Positions 8,467-17,319 of a stretch of DNA of 64,000 nt are shown in pieces. The stretch is from Streptomyces flaveolus (lineage in GTDB: Bacteria; Actinomycetota; Actinomycetes; Streptomycetales; Streptomycetaceae): positions 1 through 64,000 of the forward strand of contig NZ_BMRV01000023.1 of assembly GCF_014648815.1 (NCBI RefSeq), given 5' to 3'. The notes beneath the pieces are model-generated. The model saw only the letters and a list, made by a program, of their open reading frames with translations. It searched no databases and was not told where the DNA came from. How positions within the stretch are numbered: the stretch's first letter is position 1; the number at the start of each line of letters is the position of its first letter. The translations under genes and the position numbers were made by a program.

Positions 8467-11400
8467 CTAGAAGGCGTCGTTCAGATGGTCGTTGATGTGG
8501 TCCAGACACAACTCGTACAGGTCCTCGGGATGCGTCGCCTGCCAGCCCTCGGGCACCAGGGCCGCCGCCGGCCACAGGGCGCGGTGGCCGGTGTCGTCGG
8601 CGAGCACCATGAACGTGGCCGACCCGTCCGCGAAGGGGTCGTCGCCGGCCGGCCGGTCCAGCACCCGCAGATCACCCCCCGCGAGCAGCCGGGCCGCCCG
8701 GCCGGTGCGCCACATGCGGGCGGTGCCCTCGCCCACCGCGGCGAACGGGTCGGGCAGGAACCGCTCCCCGGAGGCGGCCGTCCGGCCCGCGTACCCCAGG
8801 GCCACACCCGCCCCGGCGACGTACAGGGTGCCCGTCCCGCCCGGCCCCACCGGCCGCATCCGGCCGTCCAGCACATAGGCGCGGTAACCGGGAGCGGGCC
8901 GCACGCTGCCGTCGGCCGACTGCTCCACGACCAGGCGGCCCTCGGCCCAGCCGCCGCTCAGGGTCAGCTCCACGCCCTCGGTGCGGGCCAGAGCCGACAG
9001 CGCGCCCAGCAGGTCGTCGGCCCCGCCCAGCACCAGCCGCGCGTCCTGGCGCCGCAGCCAGCCCAGCACCTCGTGCGGCACGGCCTGGCTCACCGCGCCG
9101 TCCGGGACATGCACCCGGGCGCCCGAGACCAGCGCGCCCAGCAGGCCCAGGACCGCGTCCTCGTCCGGGTAGCCGCGCACCAGCCACGCGGCCCCCGCCG
9201 GGCGGGCCGCGGCCGCCGCGGCGACGGCCGCCGCACCGATCACCACCGTGCCGTCCTCGCCGGGCACCAGCAGCACCGGATCACCCGCCGCCGCCGGCCG
9301 GGTCCGCTCCGCGTCACCGACCGGCCAGCGCCCGGTCGGCACCAGCCGGTCGGCCGTGTCGTCACGGACCAGGCGCACCGCACCCGGCACGGCCTCCAGC
9401 AGCAGGTCGGCCGTCTCGTCCAGCAAAAGCACCACCGGCCGCACCCCTTCGGGCAGGCCGGCCGCCGGGTCCACCGCCACCAGCGCGGCCCCCGTCTTGG
9501 CGACCGCGAGCGCGGCCACCGCGAACGCGACGGGCGAGGACAGCGCGGTCAGCACCGAGGCGCCCGGACCCGCCCGGTGCTCGATCAGGGCGTGCGCCAA
9601 AAGGTCGGAACGCGCGTCGAGTTCGCCATACGTCAACGAGGCCAGGGCGAGCGCCCCGGGGGCGCGCGCGGCCTGCTCGGCGAACAGCTCGGCCACCTGC
9701 CGCGCCGGCAGCGCGACGTCCGCACCCGCCCACACCCCTGCCACGGTGTGCGCGCCGCCCGGCAGCGGCAGCCGGCTCAGCGCGGTCCACGGGGCGTCCA
9801 GGACGGCCTGCAGCACGGCGGTGAGCCGGGCGGTGAGGGACACGGCACCCTCCTCACCGACCGTCTCGTGCCGGTAGACGGCCGTGACGCCGATACCCGC
9901 CGCCGCGCCCTGCGGCGTCTGCCGCTCGGCCAGCGTGAACGCCACATCCGCGGCCGGCACCGGCAGTACGGGCTGCTCGACCTGCACGGTGAGCCCGGCC
10001 GCCGTGAAAGCGCCCGCCGCCTCCTGCACCACGGCCAGGGCGCAGCCGGTGCCCGGCCGGGCCAGCGGTGCCCCGCCGTCGCGGTAGGCGGCGAGGTCCG
10101 CCTCCTTCACCCGGCGCAGCAGCTCGGCGAACGCGGGGTCGTCCGAGGCGTCCACCGTCAGGGCCAGCACCCGCCCGTAGGGGCCCACCGCGCCGCGCAG
10201 TCCCGCACGGTCGCGGGCCGGCACCGGCGCGGCGACGGTGACCTCACCGGGCGCGCCCGCCCGGGCCAGCACGGCAGCCAGCGCGGCGTGCACCACCATG
10301 AACAGCGTGCTGCCGTGCCGGGCGGCGAACCGGGTCAGCCGCTCGTGCAGGGAGGCGTCCAGGCCGTCCTGGTGGCAGCCGTAGGAGGGGTGGCGGGCGG
10401 CGGGCGCGGCGCCGGGCAGCGCGGTGGGCTCCCGGTCGCCGGTGAACGCCCGGGGCGCCGCGTCCAGTCCCGCCGGGCTGCGGTGCGGGACGGCGCCGGT
10501 GGCGCGTGCCCCGTAGGCCCGCGCGAGTTCGGCGGCCAGCGGCAGGTGGGACCACGCGTCGACCGCGTCGGCGGGCAGGGCGAGGTCGAGGCGGTGGTCG
10601 TCGGCGGCCAGGACGTGCAGGCGGGTGCCGGCCGAGCCCAGCGTCGAGTTGCGCAGCGCCTCGTGGCGCCGGCCGAGGTCCTCCAGGGCCTCCTGCAGGG
10701 CCCGCATGTCCACCGCCCCGCGCAGCCGCAGCGGCAGCACCGCGCTGTCCGGGCCCGCGCCGCAGGGCCCGGACAGCGCGGCACGCACATCGCCCACCAG
10801 GGCGGCCAGAGCGGCCGGGGTCGGCGCCTCGTGCAGGGCCCGGGGGCCCGGATCGGTGTCCAGCGTCTCGCGGATGCGCGCCAGCAGCCGGGCGGCGGCG
10901 AGCCGGTGGCCGCCGAGCGCGAAGAAGTCGCCGTCCGCGGGGACCTGGTGCCGCGGCAGCTCCAGCACCTCCGCGAACAGGTCCCGGACGATCTCCTGGA
11001 CCGGGGTGCCCGGAGGGGTGCCGGGCCGGCGCGGGAGAGGGCCGGCGGGCGCGGGCAGCGCCGTCCGGTCGGTCCTGCCGTGGCCGTTCAGCGGCAGCGC
11101 GTCCACGCTCACCAGCGCCGAGGGCACCATGTGCGCGGGCAGCAGCCGCCGCAGATGACCGGCCAGAGCGACGCCCAGACCCCCATCCCGGCCCGCATCC
11201 GTGCCCGCACCCCGGCCCGCATCCGTGCCCGTGTCCCGGCCGACGTCCGTGCCCGCACCCCCTCCCGCGCTCGTGCCCGCATCCCGGCCGACGTCCGTGC
11301 CCGCATCCCGGCCGACGTCCGAGCTCATGCCCGCGCCGACGGCCGGGCCGACGTCCGAGTTCACGCCCGCGCCGACGCCCGGGCCGACGTCCGAGTTCAC

Positions 11401-12846
11401 GCCCGGGCCCCCGTCCGGGCCGGTGGTGCGGCCGGGGCCGGACGGTGCGGCCGTGCGGTCCGCCACCCGCGGGGCGGGCCGAGCGGGCACCACGTAGGCG
11501 ACCAGATGCCGCTCCCCGTCCCGTGACGCGTGCAGCGACACGGCGGCGTCGGACACCGCCGGATGCGCGCGCACCGCCGCCTCGATGGCGCCGAGGTCCA
11601 CGCACAGGCCGTTCACCCTCACCCGGTCCTCCACCCGGCCCACGAACTCCAGCAGCCCGTCCTCACGCAGCAGCACCAGGTCACCGGTGCGGTACAGCAC
11701 ACCGCCGCCGCCGGTGAAGCGGTCCTCGACGAAGTGCCGGGCGTCCAGGTCGGGCCGCTTCAGGTAACCGGTGGCCACACCGGGCCCGCCCAGCAGGAGT
11801 TCCCCCACGCCGCCCGGCGCCACCTCGGCACCGTCCCCGCCCTCCACCACGGCGATGGCCGACCCGGCCGGACGGCCCAGCGGGAGGGCACCGTCCCCCT
11901 CGGGGGGAGCGGTGATCTCGTGCCAGACGGCCGGCGTGGCCGCCTCGGTCGCGCCGTACACGTGCAGCAGCCGCTGCGGCGGCCCCGCCTCGCACACCGC
12001 GCGCACCGCACGGGCATCGCCCACCTGGCCGCCGAACAGCACGACACGCAGCGGGGCGAGGGCGGCCGGCCGTTCCCGGGCGATCCGGTGCAACAGCGCG
12101 GTCGGCAGCAGCACCACCGAGACGCCGTGCGCCCGCACCGCCTCGGCGAAACGGTCCGGGCGGCGCACGGTCTGGGGCCCGAGGCCCACCAGGCGGGCCC
12201 CGGCGGCCAGCGCCGCCCACACCTCGAACATGACCGCGTCACAGGCCGGGCCGGCCACCTGGGCGACCACATCGCCGGCGGTCAGCCCCAGCCGGCCCGC
12301 GCGGCGCACGAGGTCCAGCACGGCCCGGTGCGGGACGACGACCCCCTTGGGCGGACCGGTGGTGCCGGCGGTGTAACAGACGTAGGCGGCCTCCTCCGGG
12401 CCGGGCACCTGGGAGGGCAGGACGGCGGGGCGCGCGGCGATCTCGGCGGCCTCGGCGTCCACGGCGATGACCGTCACGCCCGCGCTCTCGTACGGCGCCC
12501 CGCCGCCGTCCTTCGCCAGCACGGCCCGGGCCGCGCTGTCGCGTACGACCGACAGGCGCCGCCCGGCGGGCGCGGCCGGATCGAGGGGGACACACACCGC
12601 GCCGGCCCGCGCGATCGCCAGGAACGCGGTCACCATCTCCGGTCCCGGCCCCAGCGACGTCACCACCCGGTCGCCGCGGCCCACACCGCGCGCCCGCAGA
12701 TGGGCGGCGAGACGGTTCGCCGCGGCGCTCAACTGCCCGTACGTCAGGCACCCGTCACCGCCCTCACCGCCGCCGTCGGGGTAGAGGACCGCGGCGGCAC
12801 CCGGCCGGGCCTGGGCCTGCTGCTCGACGAGACCGGAGATCGACAT
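8467..12846 (-). CDS. NRPS-like protein: A - carrier (Ser lost) - degenerate C - degenerate A - C-terminal MbtH-like domain
   Basis: The protein is 1459 aa, with GTGAGGAGCG before the ATG at 12846. Residues about 10-520 are an adenylation domain with good core motifs (YTAGTTGPPKGVVV, YGATEAA, GRVEDRVRVNG, NGHGRTDRTAL). A low-complexity insert (about 480-560) carries DVGRDAG-like repeats. The carrier at about 615-680 reads FFALGGHRLAAARLL, so the pantetheine Ser is Arg (codon CGG). The condensation-like region (about 700-1040) has PADAVDAWS where HHxxxDG is expected. A second A-like region (about 1050-1400) lacks the P-loop motif (LLVPGEDGTVVIGA). Residues about 1405-1459 resemble MbtH (LWPAAALVPEGWQ), which is unusual at a C-terminus. 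Only the first A domain looks catalytic. It shares a GGCAA-N4-TTGCC promoter region with the divergent aminotransferase-like gene. Confidence 0.88.
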   Translation of the reverse strand: MSISGLVEQQAQARPGAAAVLYPDGGGEGGDGCLTYGQLSAAANRLAAHLRARGVGRGDRVVTSLGPGPEMVTAFLAIARAGAVCVPLDPAAPAGRRLSVVRDSAARAVLAKDGGGAPYESAGVTVIAVDAEAAEIAARPAVLPSQVPGPEEAAYVCYTAGTTGPPKGVVVPHRAVLDLVRRAGRLGLTAGDVVAQVAGPACDAVMFEVWAALAAGARLVGLGPQTVRRPDRFAEAVRAHGVSVVLLPTALLHRIARERPAALAPLRVVLFGGQVGDARAVRAVCEAGPPQRLLHVYGATEAATPAVWHEITAPPEGDGALPLGRPAGSAIAVVEGGDGAEVAPGGVGELLLGGPGVATGYLKRPDLDARHFVEDRFTGGGGVLYRTGDLVLLREDGLLEFVGRVEDRVRVNGLCVDLGAIEAAVRAHPAVSDAAVSLHASRDGERHLVAYVVPARPAPRVADRTAAPSGPGRTTGPDGGPGVNSDVGPGVGAGVNSDVGPAVGAGMSSDVGRDAGTDVGRDAGTSAGGGAGTDVGRDTGTDAGRGAGTDAGRDGGLGVALAGHLRRLLPAHMVPSALVSVDALPLNGHGRTDRTALPAPAGPLPRRPGTPPGTPVQEIVRDLFAEVLELPRHQVPADGDFFALGGHRLAAARLLARIRETLDTDPGPRALHEAPTPAALAALVGDVRAALSGPCGAGPDSAVLPLRLRGAVDMRALQEALEDLGRRHEALRNSTLGSAGTRLHVLAADDHRLDLALPADAVDAWSHLPLAAELARAYGARATGAVPHRSPAGLDAAPRAFTGDREPTALPGAAPAARHPSYGCHQDGLDASLHERLTRFAARHGSTLFMVVHAALAAVLARAGAPGEVTVAAPVPARDRAGLRGAVGPYGRVLALTVDASDDPAFAELLRRVKEADLAAYRDGGAPLARPGTGCALAVVQEAAGAFTAAGLTVQVEQPVLPVPAADVAFTLAERQTPQGAAAGIGVTAVYRHETVGEEGAVSLTARLTAVLQAVLDAPWTALSRLPLPGGAHTVAGVWAGADVALPARQVAELFAEQAARAPGALALASLTYGELDARSDLLAHALIEHRAGPGASVLTALSSPVAFAVAALAVAKTGAALVAVDPAAGLPEGVRPVVLLLDETADLLLEAVPGAVRLVRDDTADRLVPTGRWPVGDAERTRPAAAGDPVLLVPGEDGTVVIGAAAVAAAAAARPAGAAWLVRGYPDEDAVLGLLGALVSGARVHVPDGAVSQAVPHEVLGWLRRQDARLVLGGADDLLGALSALARTEGVELTLSGGWAEGRLVVEQSADGSVRPAPGYRAYVLDGRMRPVGPGGTGTLYVAGAGVALGYAGRTAASGERFLPDPFAAVGEGTARMWRTGRAARLLAGGDLRVLDRPAGDDPFADGSATFMVLADDTGHRALWPAAALVPEGWQATHPEDLYELCLDHINDHLNDAF

Positions 12847-12881
12847 CAGCACTCGCTCCTCACGACAGCGCCTTCCGGCGT

Positions 12882-12895
12882 GGCAAGAATGTGCC
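12882..12895. promoter_or_regulatory. GGCAA-N4-TTGCC box, copy 2 (one mismatch)
   Basis: GGCAA-GAAT-GTGCC lies 36 bp upstream of the NRPS-like start; a TGGCAACC half-site follows at 12903-12910. It is also readable as TGGCA-N6-TGCCA (12881-12896). Confidence 0.6.
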
Positions 12896-13120
12896 AACAG
12901 GCTGGCAACCCCCTCCGGAGAATCCGTCTCGAAGCGGTCGAGCCGCACTGGAGGCACCAGCGGCGCCCACCCGGCCCCGCACCGGACGGCGCCCGCACCC
13001 ACCCACCCGCAAGCAGCCCGAAACCGCACGCCGGACGCGGGCGCGGCAAGAAGAGTGCCTGGCCGGGCAGTTGCCGCTCAAGCGCCGCTCGAACCGGCGT
13101 TGCCACCCGCCGCAAGCCTT

Positions 13121-13156
13121 GGCAACGTATTGCCACACACCCGGCAACTGCTTGCC
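13121..13156. promoter_or_regulatory. GGCAA-N4-TTGCC boxes, copies 3 and 4
   Basis: Two perfect copies lie just upstream of the aminotransferase-like gene: GGCAA-CGTA-TTGCC at 13121-13134 (extendable to TGGCAA/TTGCCA) and GGCAA-CTGC-TTGCC at 13143-13156, with centres 22 bp apart (two helical turns). A GTTGCCAC half-site lies at 13099-13106 and GGCAG/TTGCC pieces at 13066-13075. The proximal copy ends 25 bp before the ATG, overlapping the likely promoter. Confidence 0.72.
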
Positions 13157-13181
13157 GACGCCGTACGGGGGGAGGCCCCGG

Positions 13182-14432
13182 ATGATCCACCTGAACCCGG
13201 CCGGACTGGGCCGCATGCCCAGCGCCGCCCAGAGCGTCCTCGCCCAGTGGGCCCGCCACGACGACCGCTACGGCGACCTCGAACTCGAAGAGCGCCTCGA
13301 GGCCGGAGTGCGCCGCACCACACACGCACACCTCGCCGCCCTGCTGGGCGCACCGGCCGGCGGTATCACCCTCCACCGCGGCGCCGCCGAGGCGTTCGCC
13401 GCCCACGTCGGCCGCCTGCCGCTCGGCCCCGGCGACCGGGTGTGGACCACCCCCTACGAGAGCGCCGCCCACCTCACCGCCCTGTACGCCCTGCGCGACC
13501 GCACCCGCTGCACCCTCGAGGTCGTGCCGCTGCGCCCGGACGGCGACCTGGACCTGGAGTGGATGGCCCGCAACATCGCCGACGACGTCGCCCTGGTCTC
13601 GGTGACGCACGTCCCCGCGGTCTGCGGCATCGTCAACCCGGTGGAGGACGTGGGCCGCATCCTCGCCCCCCACCGCTGCCTGTACGCCGTCGACGCCTCC
13701 TACGCCGTCGGCCAGCTGCCCGTGGACGCCGCCCGCATCGGCTGCCACCTGCTGACCGGGGACGGCTGGCGGTTCCTGGGCGGGCCGGAGGCCATCGGAT
13801 TCGCCTCCACCGCGCCGCGGATGCGCGACGCGCTCACCGCGCCCGGCGCACGGAGCCTTGCGCCGGCCGCCCCGGCCGCCCCGGCCGTCGCGGCACTGCA
13901 CGCCGCCCTGGCCGAGCACGCGGCGACGGCCGGGGACGTCCACGGCCTCACCGACGCCCTGCGCGCCGCCGTCGAGGCGGCACCCGGCACCGAACCGGTC
14001 GCGCCCGGGCGCATCCAGTCGGGCATCGTCGCCTTCCGGCACCACGACCTGCCCGCCGCCGACATCCGGCGGCAGCTGGCGGAGCGCGGCATCGTGGTGT
14101 GGAAGACCGTCGCCCAGCAGACACCGCTGTTCCAGCCCCCCGGCACCACCGCCACCACGACCGTGCGCGCCTCGGTCCGGTACGACAACACACCTGAGGA
14201 CACGGCCCGTTTCGGCGATGCCCTGCGGGAGGTCCTGGCCGCACACCGCCGCCGCCCCCGCCCGCCGGCCGGTGCCCGGCCCGCCCCGCTCGCCGCCGTA
14301 CCCGGCCCCGCCGCGACGCGGACGCCGCGTACGGCGGCCCGCCACCGCAGGCCGGGCGCCGGGCACCTGACACTGGTGACCACCCCGACCGGCCGGACAC
14401 CGGACCCGGCCGTGGGCGGAACCCCGGCGTAG
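13182..14432 (+). CDS. Class V aminotransferase-like protein lacking the PLP lysine
   Basis: This 416-aa protein resembles cysteine desulfurase / isopenicillin-N-epimerase-like enzymes: MIHLNPAGLGRMPSAAQSVL, YGDLELEERLEAG, and VSVTHVPAVCGIVNPVEDVG. YAVDASYAVGQLPVD supplies the Asp that contacts the PLP pyridine nitrogen. The Schiff-base lysine motif, normally (S/T)GHKW or (T)GQKW, reads LLTGDGWRFLGGPEAIGF, so Lys is Gly (codon GGC at about residue 194). No nearby Lys can obviously replace it. Either it binds PLP non-covalently or is a pseudoenzyme. The last 60 residues are Pro/Ala/Arg-rich and probably unstructured. The ATG at 13182 follows GGGGGGAGG. It is divergent from the NRPS-like gene. 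Confidence 0.85.
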   Translation: MIHLNPAGLGRMPSAAQSVLAQWARHDDRYGDLELEERLEAGVRRTTHAHLAALLGAPAGGITLHRGAAEAFAAHVGRLPLGPGDRVWTTPYESAAHLTALYALRDRTRCTLEVVPLRPDGDLDLEWMARNIADDVALVSVTHVPAVCGIVNPVEDVGRILAPHRCLYAVDASYAVGQLPVDAARIGCHLLTGDGWRFLGGPEAIGFASTAPRMRDALTAPGARSLAPAAPAAPAVAALHAALAEHAATAGDVHGLTDALRAAVEAAPGTEPVAPGRIQSGIVAFRHHDLPAADIRRQLAERGIVVWKTVAQQTPLFQPPGTTATTTVRASVRYDNTPEDTARFGDALREVLAAHRRRPRPPAGARPAPLAAVPGPAATRTPRTAARHRRPGAGHLTLVTTPTGRTPDPAVGGTPA

Positions 14433-14883
14433 CCCGGGCCGCCCCCACCGGCAGCCGGGTTCCGCCCTGCAGTCGGCTCCCCGTCGGTGGCCGGGCCGTC
14501 GAGGGCGGCCCCGTCCGGCAGTGGGGAGCCGGGCCGTTGGCGGCGGCCCCGCCCGGCAGCCGGGTCCCGTGGGGAGCCTGGTCCCGCCGGGCAGCCGGGT
14601 GTTGGGTCCCGCCCGCCGACGCATCCCCGGCGGGGGCCGCCGGCAGCCGGGACTTGGCGGGTCCCGTCGGCAGCCCGGCCGCCGGCGGCGGGTTCCGGCG
14701 GCCGGACTGCCGTGCCGTTTCCGGCCCCCGGGGGGCTCGGGCGTCATTGCCTCCCCGGCGAGGGGATCGCTCGCGGGAGTGAGACCGCGGGGGAGGTTCA
14801 CCCCGTGCGGCGATGTGCGCGCCGCCCGGCCGTTTGCACAATGCGCCAACGGCCCCGGGACGACGACCTCTGGAGACGCCACC
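14433..14883. other. 451-bp GC-rich intergenic stretch
   Basis: No convincing gene. It contains imperfect repeats of GGCAGCCGGG(T/A) (near 14552, 14597, 14650) separated by GGTCCCG-type segments, with several potential hairpins. CGTTTGCACAATGCGCCAACG-like imperfect symmetry near 14831-14851 could be an operator for the carrier-protein gene but does not match the GGCAA-N4-TTGCC box. Confidence 0.4.
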
Positions 14884-15594
14884 ATGACTGCCGCCTCACA
14901 CCGGCCGGGACAGCCCGTCCCGCAGCAGCCGACCGCCGACGTGCTCGGCGAACTGACCACGATGCTGGCCACCCTCGTGGGCGTGCAGGCCCGGGCCGTC
15001 GACGCCGGGCAGACCTTCCCGCTGCTGGGACTGGACTCCCTGCGCAGCATGGAGTTCCTCGACACGCTCAACGCCCGCTACGGCACCGCCGTCCCCCCGG
15101 GCGCCCTGTACACGTTCCCGACACCGAGGGACCTGGCCGCCCACGTCGCCGTACAGATCGGCGCCACCGGGCCCGGGGAGGACGGCGGCGCGGGCACCGG
15201 CGGCGTCGTCGAGCGGCTGCGGGAGCAGCTCGCCCGGATCCTGGGCTGCGCGCCGGACGCCCTCGACACCGGCAGCGACTTCCCCGTGCTCGGCGTGGAC
15301 TCCCTCCTCGCGGCGCAGTTCGTCGCGGACGTCAACCGCGCCTGGGAGCTCGGCGAGACGCCCGCCGTGCTCTACCGGCATCCCACCCTCGCCTCGCTGG
15401 CGGCGCACATCGCCGCGCAGACGGACGCAGCCGGTACCCCGCCGCCGGCACCCCCGCAGGCCGTGCCCGCAGCCCGCCCGCCCCACGACGCGGACACCGC
15501 CGCCATCGACCTGGAGTCCCTGCTGGACGCGGTCCGCGACGACCTGCTCAGCGTCGACGAGGCGGCCGCACTGCTCGGCGCCGGTCCGGTGTGA
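14884..15594 (+). CDS. Tandem (di-domain) carrier protein
   Basis: This 236-aa protein holds two carrier domains: residues about 18-95 with LLGLDSLRSMEFLDTLN and about 110-185 with VLGVDSLLAAQFVADVN. Both keep the Ser that takes 4'-phosphopantetheine, unlike the carrier of the NRPS-like protein at 8467. The C-terminal tail (about 190-236) has a helical IDLESLLDAVRDDLLSVDEA segment that resembles PKS docking regions. It is followed by a ketosynthase-like gene and a PPTase that would modify it. Tandem carriers often raise flux in polyketide and polyunsaturated fatty acid synthases. Confidence 0.87.
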   Translation: MTAASHRPGQPVPQQPTADVLGELTTMLATLVGVQARAVDAGQTFPLLGLDSLRSMEFLDTLNARYGTAVPPGALYTFPTPRDLAAHVAVQIGATGPGEDGGAGTGGVVERLREQLARILGCAPDALDTGSDFPVLGVDSLLAAQFVADVNRAWELGETPAVLYRHPTLASLAAHIAAQTDAAGTPPPAPPQAVPAARPPHDADTAAIDLESLLDAVRDDLLSVDEAAALLGAGPV

Positions 15595-15612
15595 GCGCAG
15601 GACCGACAGCTC

Positions 15613-17319
15613 ATGGACAAGCGGGAGATCCTCACACGTTTCAAGGACGGCACCCTCGAACGGCGCCACACCCTCGCCCTGCTGTCGGGCACCCCGGCCC
15701 CGGTGCGGGCCCCGGCATCCCTGCCGCCGGCCGGAAAGGACACCGCCCCGCCCAGCCCCGCCCAGGCCGCCCCGCCCGGCCCCAAGCCGCCGGAGACCGG
15801 GCACACCACCGCGCCGTGCGCCGTGATCGGCGTACAGGCACGCCTGCCGCACGCCGGTGATCTCGCCGCCCTGTGGCGCACGGAACTGACCGGGGACCCG
15901 GCCCTGCACGCCGCGGACCCCGACGCCCCGGACGTCTTCGACGCGGCCGCCCTGGGGCTGACGGACAGTGAAGCGGCGCTGATCGGCCCGGGGGAGCGGC
16001 TGCTGCTGGACACCGCCCGGCGGGTGCTGGAGAGCGCCGGGCACGCGGGGGTCCGCCTCGACGGGCTGCGCGGCCCCGACGGGCAGCGGCGCTGCGTCGG
16101 GGTGTTCACGGCGCTCACCGGCCGCCCGCAGGACGCCGGCGGCCACCACCCCGGCGGTGCCGCGGGGCGGCTGTCGCACCTGTTCGACCTGCGCGGCCCG
16201 AGCCGGCACGTCGACACCGGCCCGTCCTCCTTCCTCACCGCCCTGCACCTGGGCCTGGCCGCGCTGCGGGCCGGCGAGTGCGCGGCCGCCCTGGTCGCCG
16301 CCGCCGGACCGGGGCCGGGCGGCACCGGCGCGGCCGCCGTCCTGCTCAAACCGCTGGCCGACGCCCGGGGTTGCGCGGACGCCGTCCACGCGGTCGTCCT
16401 CGCCGACGCGGCGGCGCATCCGGGACGCGGGCCGCAGCCCGCCCTCGGCGAGAGGCTGCGCCGGCGCGCCGTGCAGGCGGCCGGCATCCCGCAGACGGCA
16501 GTGGGCCTGCAGGAGACGGGAAAGACGGGGGAGGGGACCGTCGGCGGAGCGGGTGCGTTCCTGCGCGCCCTGCTGCAACTGAAGTACGCCACCGTGCTGC
16601 CGTCCCCCGGCCGGCCCGAGCCCGGCCCGTGGCGGCCCGCGCACCACGCCGACGGTGCCGCCTGGCCCCGCACCGCACTGGCCGGGGTGTACGAGCCGGA
16701 CGCCGAGCACGCCGTCGTGGTGCTCCAGGAACCGCCCCCCGCCCCCTTTTCGGCGGACGACGCGGCGGAGCCCGAACTGGTGCTGCTGTCCGCCCCCACT
16801 CCCGGGCACCTGGAGGCCGCCGCCGCACAGCTCGCGGACCTCCTCACCGCGGCCGGCCCGACCGGCGGCGCCCGTGCGCCCGGCCCGGCCGCCGTGGCGC
16901 GGGAACTGCGGCTGGGGCGGGCCGCCCAGGCCTGCCGCCTGGCCCTGGTCGCCGACCGCACCGACCGGCTCGCCGACGCCCTGTCCGCGTTCGCGGCCGG
17001 CACCCCACCGCACGGCGTGCGCACGGCGGACCTGCGCGCGGCGTCCGGCGGCCCGCTGCTGCTGGCCGGTCTCACCGAGACGTCGGCCTATCTGGGCGCC
17101 CTGTGGCAGGGACGGCACTTCGAGCAGCTGACCCGCCTGTGGCTGGCCGGCGCCGACGTGCTGACCGCGATCCCCGGCGACGACGCAGCACCCGTCCTCG
17201 AACTGCCCCCGGGCGCCCCACCGCCCCACCGACCCGGCAACGCCGACGCCGATGCCGACACTGCGGACGACGCCGGCACCGCCCGTGCGCCCGGCGAGCG
17301 GCGGGGAGGACAGCCGTGA
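15613..17319 (+). CDS. Ketosynthase-like protein without the catalytic triad
   Basis: The 568-aa protein starts with a docking-like helix (MDKREILTRFKDGTLERRHT), then a modular-type KS fold from about residue 60 (CAVIGVQARLPHAGDLAALW, GPGERLLLDTARRVLESAGH). The active-site motif DTACSSS reads VDTGPSSFLTALHLG (Cys to Pro, about residue 201). The EAHGTGT motif reads LQETGKTGEG and the NIGH motif is missing, so all three catalytic residues are lost. The C-terminal part (about 370-540) looks like a KS-AT linker remnant ending LTRLWLAGADV. The frame is open and composition normal, so it is expressed or only recently decayed. Its stop overlaps the PPTase start (GTGA). Confidence 0.82.
   Translation: MDKREILTRFKDGTLERRHTLALLSGTPAPVRAPASLPPAGKDTAPPSPAQAAPPGPKPPETGHTTAPCAVIGVQARLPHAGDLAALWRTELTGDPALHAADPDAPDVFDAAALGLTDSEAALIGPGERLLLDTARRVLESAGHAGVRLDGLRGPDGQRRCVGVFTALTGRPQDAGGHHPGGAAGRLSHLFDLRGPSRHVDTGPSSFLTALHLGLAALRAGECAAALVAAAGPGPGGTGAAAVLLKPLADARGCADAVHAVVLADAAAHPGRGPQPALGERLRRRAVQAAGIPQTAVGLQETGKTGEGTVGGAGAFLRALLQLKYATVLPSPGRPEPGPWRPAHHADGAAWPRTALAGVYEPDAEHAVVVLQEPPPAPFSADDAAEPELVLLSAPTPGHLEAAAAQLADLLTAAGPTGGARAPGPAAVARELRLGRAAQACRLALVADRTDRLADALSAFAAGTPPHGVRTADLRAASGGPLLLAGLTETSAYLGALWQGRHFEQLTRLWLAGADVLTAIPGDDAAPVLELPPGAPPPHRPGNADADADTADDAGTARAPGERRGGQP

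Noticed and set aside
7447..11526. A 1359-codon open frame on the + strand across the regulator and NRPS-like gene
   Set aside because: It is a shadow of the XRE-TPR gene and of the antisense strand of the NRPS-like gene. Its translation is Arg/Pro/Gly-rich without any motif, typical of high-GC DNA.
12914..12957. SARP-type array upstream of the NRPS-like gene (TCGAA, TCGAG, TGGAG)
   Set aside because: The spacing is irregular (9 and 11 bp), so it does not meet the 11-bp rule used for the listed boxes.
14831..14851. TTTGCACAATGCGCCAA before the di-carrier gene as a box copy
   Set aside because: Half-sites do not match GGCAA/TTGCC and the spacing differs. It may be a different operator.
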